Shown here: positions 54,111-61,689 of the stretch, in pieces
How positions within the stretch are numbered: the first letter of the stretch is position 1
Layout of the letters: every line of letters begins with the position of its first letter
NCBI GenBank assembly: GCA_050178015.1
Contig: JBFXGM010000027.1
Span: 12,934 to 76,933 of the forward strand
Source: Gaoshiqia sp050178015
GTDB lineage: Bacteria > Bacteroidota > Bacteroidia > Bacteroidales > Prolixibacteraceae
DNA length: 64,000 bases
Direction of reading: 5' to 3'
Position numbers and translations under genes: made by a program
The notes under the pieces: model-generated
What the model was told of the DNA's origin: nothing
Seen by the model: only the letters and a program-made list of their open reading frames with translations
The model's database searches: none

Positions 54111-54279
54111 ACCTTTGGAAGGATGAATGTCGAATGATGAAGGATGAATGGGGCTGGTAACTGGCAACTGGTAACTGGCGACGCCGGATCCCGAAGGGAT
54201 CGAACCATTCATCACCCCCAATTCGATTGGGGGACAACGGTAACCCAAACCGCTCTCCCAACCCCGAAGCGGGTTGAAC
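54111..54279. repeat. Module A, copy 1
   Basis: Order within the module: TTTGGAAGGATGAATG with GATGAATG-type repeats, a 7-bp tandem repeat (TAACTGG/CAACTGG), then three palindromes: GATCCCGAAGGGATC, CCCCCAATTCGATTGGGGG and AACCCCGAAGCGGGTT. The same order is kept in all five copies. Confidence 0.85.
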
Positions 54280-54450
54280 GAGTCGAAAACTATTGAACTC
54301 CTTCGGAGTTCCGGACGAAAAAGCCTCTTCTTTGCCACCAGTACCACTGGCGGTGATGAACATGCAACTCCTTCGGAGTAATGAAACCGGTCACGGCGTG
54401 CCGTGACTGTACAGGGCGGTGTGAATCGGAGATCGTTAATCCGCGATTAA
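54280..54450. repeat. Module C, copy 1
   Basis: Begins GAGTCGAAAACTATTGAAC and contains hairpin AACTCCTTCGGAGTT, the dyad CCAGTACCACTGG and a second CTCCTTCGGAG. The near-identical second copy is at 60786-60970. Confidence 0.85.
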
Positions 54451-54494
54451 AAATCGCGGCACCCGAAATCGCGGCACCCAAATCGCGGCACCCA
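54451..54494. repeat. Three tandem AATCGCGGCACCC units
   Basis: A 14-15 bp unit repeated three times at the end of module C. At the end of the second C copy only one unit plus a GGCACCC duplication is present, so copy number varies. Confidence 0.75.
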
Positions 54495-54496
54495 AC

Positions 54497-54522
54497 AAAA
54501 AACCCGGCACAGAGGCCGGGTT
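54497..54522 (-). terminator. Terminator of glnN
   Basis: On the minus strand AACCCGGC, 6-nt loop, GCCGGGTT, then TTTTT, about 28 bp after the glnN stop and just at the border of repeat island 1. Confidence 0.88.
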
Positions 54523-54549
54523 CGTTGGTAATTATGCAGGCGTTGTTCC

Positions 54550-56739
54550 TTATTTCACAAACAGCAGCTCCCGGTATTTGGGCAGCGGCCACAGCTCATT
54601 ATCAACAGCCAGCTCCAGCTTGTCAATGTGGTAGCGGATGTCGTTCAGGTAAGGCTGCACGGTCAGCTCATACGCTTTGGCCTTTTCGATAGTATCTTCG
54701 ATGACGTTGGCCACCTTGCGGGCTTCCACCATCTCTTTCACCTTCGCCTTGATGGCCGAAACATGTCCGCCAATCTCGCGGATCAGCTCTTTCCGTCCGG
54801 CTGCCAGGCTTTCAAATTCCTCCGGCGAGAACACCTCTTTCAGGTTGCGCACATTGGTCAGCAGCGTGGTTTGGTACTCCACAGCTGTAGGCACAATGTG
54901 GTTGATAGCCAGGTCGCCGAGCACCCGTGCTTCGATCTGGATCTTCATGGTAAACTTCTCATACTCCACTTCGGCGCGGCTTTCCAGCTCTTTCTCACTC
55001 AACACGTCCATCTTTTCAAACAGTTTCTTCACGTCCTTCCGGGTGTAGGCCGAAATGGCCTCAGGCACACTCTTCACGTTGGTCAGTCCGCGTTTGGCAG
55101 CTTCCTGCACCCACTCTTCGCTGTAGCCATTGCCGTCGAAACGAATCGCCTTCGACTCGATGATCAGTTGCTTCAACACCTGGAAGATTGCTTCGTCCTT
55201 CTTCACCCCTTTTTCGATCAGGCCATCCACTTCAACCTTGAACTGCTCCAACTGGGCAGCCACCACGGTATTCAGGGTAATCATGGCGCCGGCACAATTG
55301 GCCGACGAACCCACGGCCCGGAACTCAAAGCGGTTGCCGGTGAAGGCAAAAGGCGAGGTACGGTTGCGGTCGGTATTGTCGAGGATGATTTCGGGGATGC
55401 GCCCGATGTTCAGTTTCAGCGCTGTCTTTTCGTCCGGCGTCATCTTGCGGTCCACCACCGCCTCTTCCATCAGGTTAAGCATAGTGCTGACTTCGGTGCC
55501 CAGGAATACCGACAGGATGGATGGCGGAGCCTCGTTGGCACCCAGACGATGGGCATTGCCGGCCGACATGATGCTGGCCCGCAGCAAGTCCTGGTTGTCG
55601 TAAACTGCCTTGACCGTATTGATCACGAAGGTCAGAAACTGCAGGTTCGACTTGGGATTTCTTCCCGGCGAATACAGGTTGACACCCGTGTCGGTGGTCA
55701 GCGACCAGTTGTTGTGCTTTCCCGATCCGTTCACCCCGGCAAAGGGCTTTTCGTGGAACAGCACCTGGAACTTGTGGCGACGGGCGATCTTTTTCATGAT
55801 GTCCATCAGCAGCTGGTTGTGGTCGTTGGCCAGGTTGGCTTCCTCAAAAATGGGGGCCACCTCAAACTGGTTGGGGGCTACCTCGTTGTGACGGGTCTTC
55901 ACAGGGATGCCCAGTTTATATGCCTCATTCTCCAGATCTTCCATAAAGCGATACACGCGCGTGGGGATTGAGCTGAAGTAGTGGTCGTCCAGCTGCTGGT
56001 CTTTCGACGAGGCATGTCCCATCAGGGTACGCCCGGTGAGCACCAGGTCGGGACGGGCCATGTACAGGGCCTCGTCAATCAGGAAATATTCCTGCTCCCA
56101 GCCCAGGTTGGTCTGCACCTTGGTCACCGTTTTGTCGAAGTACTGACAAACAGCCGTGGCCGCTTTGTCCACAGCACCTAGCGCCCGCAGGAACGGTGTT
56201 TTGTAGTCGAGCGCCTCGCCGGTGTAGGAGATGAACACAGTGGGGATACACAGGGTGCCGTCCACGATGAAAGCAGGCGACGAAGCGTCCCAGGCCGTAT
56301 AGCCACGCGCCTCGAACGTCTGGCGGATTCCGCCGCTGGGGAACGACGAGGCATCGGGCTCCTGCTGCGACAGCACTTTCCCGGAGAAAGCCTCGACCAC
56401 GCCACCACCTTCGGCATGTACAATAAAGGCGTCATGTTTTTCGGCTGTGCCATCCGTCAACGGGTGAAACCAGTGTGTGTAATGCGTGGCGCCATTTTCG
56501 GTGGCCCAGGCTTTCATGCCCTGCGCTACCTGGTCGGCCATCTTACGGTCAACCGCCGTACTATTGTCGATGGCATCGCTAACAGCTTTGTACGCTTCTT
56601 TCGAGAGGTATTTTTTCATTTTCGGGCGATCAAACACGTTGATGCCGTAGAAGTCGGAGGTGAGGTTGTCCTCACGTTTCACCACAAGCGGTTCACGGTT
56701 CAGGACCGCTTCCAATGCTTTGAATCTGAATTCAGCCAT
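54550..56739 (-). CDS. glnN: Glutamine synthetase, type III (GSIII)
   Basis: Large dodecameric glutamine synthetase of the GlnN type, 729 residues as usual. N-terminal GSIII region, then the catalytic domain with QEYFLIDEA, KHNNWSL and NRFEFRAVGSSANCAGAM, and a long helical C-terminal part with TNVRNLKEVFSPEEFESL. Makes glutamine from ammonia and glutamate; GSIII is frequent in Bacteroidota. It is transcribed toward repeat island 1 and GSII. No glnB or amt is adjacent. Confidence 0.95.
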   Translation of the reverse strand: MAEFRFKALEAVLNREPLVVKREDNLTSDFYGINVFDRPKMKKYLSKEAYKAVSDAIDNSTAVDRKMADQVAQGMKAWATENGATHYTHWFHPLTDGTAEKHDAFIVHAEGGGVVEAFSGKVLSQQEPDASSFPSGGIRQTFEARGYTAWDASSPAFIVDGTLCIPTVFISYTGEALDYKTPFLRALGAVDKAATAVCQYFDKTVTKVQTNLGWEQEYFLIDEALYMARPDLVLTGRTLMGHASSKDQQLDDHYFSSIPTRVYRFMEDLENEAYKLGIPVKTRHNEVAPNQFEVAPIFEEANLANDHNQLLMDIMKKIARRHKFQVLFHEKPFAGVNGSGKHNNWSLTTDTGVNLYSPGRNPKSNLQFLTFVINTVKAVYDNQDLLRASIMSAGNAHRLGANEAPPSILSVFLGTEVSTMLNLMEEAVVDRKMTPDEKTALKLNIGRIPEIILDNTDRNRTSPFAFTGNRFEFRAVGSSANCAGAMITLNTVVAAQLEQFKVEVDGLIEKGVKKDEAIFQVLKQLIIESKAIRFDGNGYSEEWVQEAAKRGLTNVKSVPEAISAYTRKDVKKLFEKMDVLSEKELESRAEVEYEKFTMKIQIEARVLGDLAINHIVPTAVEYQTTLLTNVRNLKEVFSPEEFESLAAGRKELIREIGGHVSAIKAKVKEMVEARKVANVIEDTIEKAKAYELTVQPYLNDIRYHIDKLELAVDNELWPLPKYRELLFVK

Positions 56740-56793
56740 TTCGGTTTATTTACGTTATTTATTTTGAATGATTTTATCGACCACATAACTTTT

Positions 56794-56801
56794 CAAAAAT
56801 A
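56794..56801 (-). promoter_or_regulatory. -7 box (TATTTTTG) of glnN
   Basis: Exact TAnnTTTG on the minus strand, about 55 bp before the glnN start. Confidence 0.5.
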
Positions 56802-56942
56802 CGCAATTTTGAAATCAACCTTCATTTTTTGAGTGTTTTTATTGAATTTTAATCGTTTTTTCAGAAACAAAGCGCCATTTCTAGTACCTGTCTCAAATAT
56901 TTATACTTTTTAAACATCATCCGACGAAAAAAATATATTTCA

Positions 56943-57092
56943 TCCCTGCGGGACTTTGATGCATCTCCGCAATTTATTTTCTACCCATATTTGATCCCTG
57001 ACGGGACCGTCTTTCGCATTTGTCAATATTAAATAACAAACAAGTTACGAAAACCAACTCAAAGTCCCGCAGGGACTTCATATGGGTAGAAA
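56943..57092. repeat. Palindromic element with arms TCCCTGCGGGACTTTGA and TTTCTACCCATAT
   Basis: The 17-bp arm at 56943-56959 is exactly complementary to 57059-57075, and the 13-bp arm at 56978-56990 to 57080-57092. The arms keep their relative order instead of nesting, so it looks like two interleaved inverted repeats, perhaps two facing copies of one unit. A 47-bp relic is at 48002-48048. Confidence 0.75.
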
Positions 57093-57252
57093 GACGAAAG
57101 TAAGCCCCAATTCCGGAAGTCCCTTTGGGGACACAACAACAATCCAGCGTACAACAATTTTGGGATAAATCTTCCGGCCACTCTTGATCTTTTTCAGAAA
57201 GAAAGAGATTTCCACTTACCAATCAGCAGCTTGGACTTTATCCTATATTCAC

Positions 57253-57260
57253 TATTTTTG
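57253..57260 (+). promoter_or_regulatory. -7 box (TATTTTTG) before the glycosidase-like gene
   Basis: Exact TAnnTTTG, 131 bp before the ATG, implying a long leader if used. Confidence 0.4.
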
Positions 57261-57391
57261 AAAACAGCCAGGACCGGCCGGTGGAAGTTTTCCGTTATTT
57301 TCCGAAAACCGGAAATCAGAGAAACTTGCCTGAAGGTATTCATTCCTGACCGAACCGATCATCCAAAACGAATCGACTAAAACAAACCCTT

Positions 57392-58603
57392 ATGAAACTT
57401 GAAATGCCCGCTATGTTGAAACGAAGCCCGCTGATTGTTGCCTTTTTATTCATGGCCACAGCCGGAATTTCATCACCCCCTGAACGCCAAACCGACCGGA
57501 AGAAACTAGTCGAAAACACGGTCCAACCAACCGTTCAAGCAGCAACGGGAAGACTGACAGGCGAAGCTGCCGGTTCCGGTAAAAACGAAAAAAGCCAGCC
57601 CCCCATTCAGGGGAAATCGCTAAAAATGATCTCCGAACACCAGGGACCGGTGATTGGCCCTAACCATCCCGGTGTACTGGCCAGCAATAATGGCGCCGGC
57701 TTCGAAACCGGACAAGTGGTCAAACTCAACGGCATCTACCATATGTTTGTCAACGAGATGTTTAACCGCCCGCACCGCGACCTGCGCATTGCCTACTGGA
57801 CCAGCACGGATGCCATTCACTGGGAACGTCGGTCCACCCAGGTTGAGAGTATCTCCGGAAGAACCCCCACCAATCCGCGGTCGGAAGTTTGGGTAACCGG
57901 CGTTGAGTTCAACACCGACGAAGACGCCTGGAACTTGTTCTACGTAGCCTACCGGGCAGGTGACAAAGCAAAAGGAGAGCAGGAAGAAAGCGATTATGCC
58001 GGAAGGATCTGGCGGGCCAAGTCGGTTGTACATGGCATGGACGGGATTGCCGGGCCGTATGCCGACATGGGAATCGTCCTGCAGCCGGATGAAAATTCGC
58101 AGGAATGGGAAGGACAGCAGGCGGTGGCCACCTTCAACCCCTACCGGGTAGGTCGTACCTGGTTTGCCTTTTACGACGGGCACAACCATGTGCCCCGGGG
58201 GCCCTGGCCGGTGGGACTGGCCACAGCGCCCAAACTCAGCGGTCCCTGGACCCGGATGCCGGAAGGTTTCAACCCGGTACCCATTGCTGAAGAGTTTATC
58301 GAGAACCCACAGGTGACCGAACTGCGGAGAGGTGGTTACCTGGCAGTATTTGACTCATTCGGCGATCAGGAAATTTCCTACAGCCTTTCGGACGACGGTA
58401 TTGTTTGGACTCCGGAGGTACGCGTGAAAGTACAGTCAGACAAGAACTTATGGGCAGCCAACGGCGACCATGCCATGCGCACTCCCCTGTGCGCCATCGA
58501 GGAAGAGGATGGAACATTTACCGTCATCTACACGGCGCTCATGAACCTGGCAGACAAAAAGTTCTACGCCGTGGGCAAGTGCACCCTGGCCTGGAAAGAA
58601 TAG
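57392..58603 (+). CDS. Secreted beta-propeller glycoside hydrolase-like protein
   Basis: 403 residues; the starts at Met1, Met6 and Met9 are all possible and the last gives a cleaner signal peptide (MLKRSPLIVAFLFMATAGIS). After a low-complexity stretch of about 70 residues comes a region with repeated Trp/Tyr strand motifs (GIYHMFVNEMF, LRIAYWTSTDAIHWERR, WNLFYVAYRAG, TWFAFYDGHNH, YLAVFDSFGDQEISYSLSDDGIVWT) like five-bladed GH43/GH32/GH117-type propellers. Candidate acids are Asp/Glu in these blades but cannot be assigned. The stop codon borders repeat island 2. Confidence 0.7.
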   Translation: MKLEMPAMLKRSPLIVAFLFMATAGISSPPERQTDRKKLVENTVQPTVQAATGRLTGEAAGSGKNEKSQPPIQGKSLKMISEHQGPVIGPNHPGVLASNNGAGFETGQVVKLNGIYHMFVNEMFNRPHRDLRIAYWTSTDAIHWERRSTQVESISGRTPTNPRSEVWVTGVEFNTDEDAWNLFYVAYRAGDKAKGEQEESDYAGRIWRAKSVVHGMDGIAGPYADMGIVLQPDENSQEWEGQQAVATFNPYRVGRTWFAFYDGHNHVPRGPWPVGLATAPKLSGPWTRMPEGFNPVPIAEEFIENPQVTELRRGGYLAVFDSFGDQEISYSLSDDGIVWTPEVRVKVQSDKNLWAANGDHAMRTPLCAIEEEDGTFTVIYTALMNLADKKFYAVGKCTLAWKE

Positions 58604-58668
58604 AAGAATAGAAGAATTGGACGCAGACATTTGGAAGGATGAAGGATGAATGATGAATGTCGAATGGA

Positions 58669-58880
58669 GCGCGTTGCGCTGAGGAATAGGACGCAGATGA
58701 CGCGGATTTATTTTGATCCATAAGATGTAATGTATTGTTCTTTGCAACTGCTTGTTCTTTCAACGATCCACGCGGATGGCCCTGCGGGACTGAAGAATGG
58801 GGCGAATGCGACCGGCGTCATTGCGAATGAAGCGAAGCGAAATGAAGCAATCTGCAACGATGAAGAAAATAGGACGCAGA
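58669..58880. repeat. Module D, copy 2
   Basis: Same order of landmarks as copy 1: GCGCGTTGC, GACGCAGATGACGCGG, then GTCATTGCGAATGAAGCG at 58817. The stretch between is more diverged than modules A, B and C. Confidence 0.75.
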
Positions 58881-59048
58881 CATTTGGAAGGATGAAGGAT
58901 GATTGTCGAATGATGAATGGGGCTGGTAACTGGTAACTGGTAACTGGCGCCTCCGGATCCCGAAGGGATCAAACCATTCATCACCCCCAATCGAATTGGG
59001 GGATTGCGCATAATTTAAGCGCCTTCCCAACCCCGAAGCGGGTTGAAC
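58881..59048. repeat. Module A, copy 2
   Basis: Contains TAACTGG three times in a row and the three palindromes. Followed by module B, whereas copy 1 is followed by module C. Confidence 0.85.
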
Positions 59049-59453
59049 CATCCGGGAACGGTCCATTCAAATGTAGCAGCTCCAGAGCTCTTGAAAAGGG
59101 AAAACCACCTCCCCCTGTGCTTCGCTTGGGTACTCCTTCCGGCAAAGGCCGGACAGGCTCTTGAAAAAGGAGGAGAAATCGCTACGGGAAACGAAATTGG
59201 ATAACTAGAAACCAGTGACTACGAACCACAGGCCTAAATTTCCCCTCATTATCAAAGGAGAGCCTGTCCGGCCTTTGCCGGAGGTGGCTTTCACGTAGTG
59301 AAAGACGGGGTGGTTGAACTATTTCATTTACTGCCCGCCCGAGGGTTCGTTTTAACACGGCTTTTGCTTCCTTTTCATCCCCCCCTGACCGGTTGGGATT
59401 GGAAAAGGAAGGACCCGTTCGGCCAGAGGACAAGAAAAAGAATAGGACGCAGA
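59049..59453. repeat. Module B, copy 1 (complete palindrome)
   Basis: Includes a 213-bp imperfect palindrome with ends AACCACC (59103) and GGTGGTT (59315); a 24-bp arm at 59138-59161 is exactly complementary to 59259-59282. The centre (about 59181-59239) is unpaired. Compared with copy 2 it has 121 extra bases (59272-59392) bounded by CCGG at both ends. Confidence 0.85.
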
Positions 59454-59633
59454 CCTTTGGAAGGATGAATGTCGAATGATGAATGAGGCTGGCGACTGGT
59501 AACTGGTAACTGGCAACTGGTGACTCCCGTTTAGGCGCCGGATCCCGAAGGGATCGAACCATTCATCACCCCCAATTGAATTGGGGGACAGCGCAAAATA
59601 AAAGCGCTCCCCCAACCCCGAAGCGGGTTGAAC
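59454..59633. repeat. Module A, copy 3
   Basis: Has a longer and more degenerate 7-bp tandem tract (CGACTGG, TAACTGG twice, CAACTGG, TGACT) and an extra CCCGTTTAGG before the palindromes. Confidence 0.85.
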
Positions 59634-59888
59634 TGATCGGAAATCGTTGATCGTCAATCAATAATCTGAAATATTTCTGCCAGAAACATACGATGGGGCT
59701 TTACCCCAAACCCCAATCCTCTTTTTTTTCCTTTTCACTCCAGCTGTAGGCTGGCATCATGCGGACGAACATCCCGTCGCCACAGAGTACAAATTCCTGG
59801 CTGCCGATTTTACCGCTAAACTAAAGTCGTCCGATACTCTTCGCTCGTATCATGATTAGGGTAATTAAAAGATATCCGTAAATTAATT

Positions 59889-59935
59889 CTAAGGTTTCTC
59901 TAAGTTATCTTACAGTAACCTTAGAGAAAGCTTAG
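59889..59935. other. Strong hairpin in the unique part of island 2
   Basis: TTTCTCTAAG (59895-59904) and its exact complement (59920-59929) with a 15-nt loop; the stem extends through CTAAG/CTTAG with one mismatch. No T-run follows. Surrounding sequence (59634-60030) is A/T-richer than the modules and has no gene. Confidence 0.6.
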
Positions 59936-60030
59936 ATATAGCTATTAAAATGTACGGGATTACTCCCTTGGATATCCCTACCTGGACAGATGATTAGATC
60001 AGGGCACAGATCTTTGAAAGCTTGACGGAT

Positions 60031-60137
60031 GAATGGGCGCTTCAAGCCAGCGTCATTGCGAATGAAGCGCAGCGGAATGAAGCAATCTGCAATGATGAAT
60101 ATAATAGGACGCGTTGCGCTGAAGAATAGGACGCAGA
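60031..60137. repeat. Module D, copy 3 (5'-truncated)
   Basis: Only the GTCATTGCGAATGAAGCG half remains (60052), followed by a GCGTTGCGCTGAAGAATAGG segment that starts D copies elsewhere. Confidence 0.75.
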
Positions 60138-60326
60138 CATTTGGAAGGATGAATGATGAGTGATGAGTGATGAATGATGAATGATGAATGGGGCTGGAAA
60201 CTGACAACTGGTAACTGGTAACTGGCGCCTCCGGATCCCGAAGGGATCAAACCATTCATCACCCCCAATCGAATTGGGGGACAGCGCAAAATAAAAGCGC
60301 TCCCCCAACCCCGAAGCGGGTTGAAC
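60138..60326. repeat. Module A, copy 4
   Basis: Has an expanded GATGAATGAT/GATGAGT microsatellite and the 7-bp tract AAACTGA-CAACTGG-TAACTGG-TAACTGG; the three palindromes are intact. Confidence 0.85.
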
Positions 60327-60610
60327 CATCCGGGAACGGTCCATTCAAATGTAGCAGCTCCAGAGCTCTTGAAAAGGGAAAACCACCTCCCCCTGCACTT
60401 CGCTTGGGTACTCCTTCCGGCAAAGGCCGGACAGGCTCTTGAAAAAGGAGGAGAAATCGCTACGGGAAACGAAATTGGATAACTAGAAACCAGTGACTAC
60501 GAACCACAGGCCTAAATTTCCCCTCATTATCAAAGGAGAGCCTGTCCGGTTGGGATTGGAAAAGGAAGGGCCCGTCCGGCCAGAGGACAAGAAAAAGAAT
60601 AGGACACAGA
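60327..60610. repeat. Module B, copy 2 (121-bp deletion)
   Basis: Nearly identical to copy 1 up to CCTGTCCGG at 60549, then jumps directly to TTGGGATTGG, losing the outer right arm of the palindrome. The junction is a single CCGG, consistent with recombination or slippage between the two CCGG of copy 1. Confidence 0.85.
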
Positions 60611-60785
60611 CATTTGGAAGGATGAATGATGAATGTCGAATGATGAATGGGGCTGGAAACTGGCAACTGGAAACTGGCAACTGGCGCCTCCGGATCCCGA
60701 AGGGATCAAACCATTCATCACCCCCAATCCGATTGGGGGACAGCGCAAAATAAAAGCGCTCCCCCAACCCCGAAGCGGGTTGAAC
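60611..60785. repeat. Module A, copy 5
   Basis: Five 7-bp units alternating AAACTGG and CAACTGG; the second palindrome reads CCCCCAATCCGATTGGGGG, a one-base change. Confidence 0.85.
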
Positions 60786-60985
60786 GAGTCGAAAACTATT
60801 GAACTCCTTCGGAGTTCCGGACGAAAAAGCCTCTTCTTTGCCACCAGTACCACTGGCGGTGATGAACGTGAAACTCCTTCGGAGTAATGATACCGGTTAC
60901 GACGTGCCGTGACCATACGGGGCGGCGCGAATAAGAGATCGATGACCTTTAATCCGCGATTACAAATCGCGGCACCCGGCACCCG
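60786..60985. repeat. Module C, copy 2
   Basis: Matches copy 1 from GAGTCGAAAACTATTG to CAAATCGCGGCACCC, ending in GGCACCCGGCAC. It closes island 2 just as copy 1 closes island 1. Confidence 0.85.
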
Positions 60986-61689
60986 GCACAGGGAAAGAGG
61001 AACAGGGAAAACAAGCGAACCCACTGATAACTCATTTCTATTGTTTGATAACCGAAACCGGATGTTTACTCAATCCGGCTCATTATTAGTTGGTTTTGGG
61101 GGAAAGAAAGCCCAGAATCAAAAAAATGCGTGAAATTACCCATTTTAGGGGGTTACCAAAACGGTATTTTTACCATTAATAAACAAGGACAGGAGTAATA
61201 AATTCGCTTATTTTAAAGCAACTTTGCCGCACCGGGGCATGTTGCAGCAAATCAGGCAGGTTGACCTTCGCGATTCGACTGTCAGGAATGGGATTTTTGC
61301 GCGGATTTGCCGCCGGGGCGTAAAACCTGGCGGATGGTTGGATGTCTGATTAATGGTTTTCCCTACCAAATCCCCCCTGCACGAGAAACAGGATGACAAA
61401 CATTTGCTCATTAAAGCGGCTGCCTTTTTTCGGTAGGTCCGGAGCAGCAACAGCGCGGGAATGCGCTGATTTTTGAAGGACTAAAATAACGGCAAGCCAA
61501 TACCAACGCGACTTTTTACAGGAATTTTCCATAATTTTTCGAACCAACCGCTTGTCATGTTATTTTTTTTCAGGAAATTGTAGAAGAAAAATTAGTGAAC
61601 GAAGATATTTTGTAAATTTAGTCGAGGGCTGGGAACATATTGCCAGGGCATGATATGTTTGACGAACGGGCCGGGCTTATCTCTAAATT
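60986..61689. other. 704-bp region before the giant surface-protein gene
   Basis: No credible gene; minus-strand open frames here look random. At 61154-61166 a TACC-AAAAC-GGTA dyad lies in ATTTTAGGGGGTTACC...GGTATTTTTACC. Near 61612 TATTTTGTAAATTTA is a weak promoter-like stretch. Confidence 0.4.

Larger units (their letters stand above)
53865..54496. repeat. Repeat island 1 (A'-D-A-C)
   Basis: Gene-free. It is built of modules also found in island 2 (58604-60985). A truncated start of module A (A', beginning at 53852) is followed by D (53891-54110), a full A (54111-54279), C (54280-54450) and a tandem repeat to 54494. It lies between the HisC-like gene and the convergent glnN gene. Confidence 0.85.
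56740..57391. other. 652-bp gap between glnN and the glycosidase-like gene
   Basis: Contains the glnN promoter, a palindromic element (56943-57092) and the -7 box of the next gene. AAGTCCC-type palindromes continue to about 57130 (AAGTCCCTTTGGGGAC). No ORF or RNA gene is recognised. Confidence 0.5.
58604..60985. repeat. Repeat island 2 (A'-D-A-B-A ... D-A-B-A-C)
   Basis: About 2.4 kb without a credible gene. Order: A' (58612-58668), D2 (58669-58880), A2 (58881-59048), B1 (59049-59453), A3 (59454-59633), other sequence (59634-60030), D3 truncated (60031-60137), A4 (60138-60326), B2 (60327-60610), A5 (60611-60785), C2 (60786-60985). The block D-A-B-A appears twice, suggesting duplication of that unit. 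Confidence 0.85.

Noticed and set aside
54451..54494. Possible CRISPR array
   Set aside because: Units are 14-15 bp with no unique spacers between them; no cas genes in the window.
54628..55971. 447-codon frame antisense to glnN
   Set aside because: Shadow of the GSIII coding sequence; the composition mirrors the antisense and no domain is seen.
58760..60800. Minus-strand open frames of 70-160 codons across the repeat modules, giving similar peptides (GGDEWFDPFGIRR and similar) in all five A copies
   Set aside because: They follow from copying one sequence. The 7-bp repeat tract shifts the frame between copies, several frames are open at once, and the peptides have low complexity with no domain. 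Not supported as genes.
57392..60985. Glycosidase-like gene plus island 2 as a polysaccharide-utilisation locus
   Set aside because: No SusC/SusD pair, no sulfatase and no regulator nearby.
61208..61547. Two minus-strand frames upstream of the giant gene
   Set aside because: No domain, no promoter, odd composition; treated as chance.
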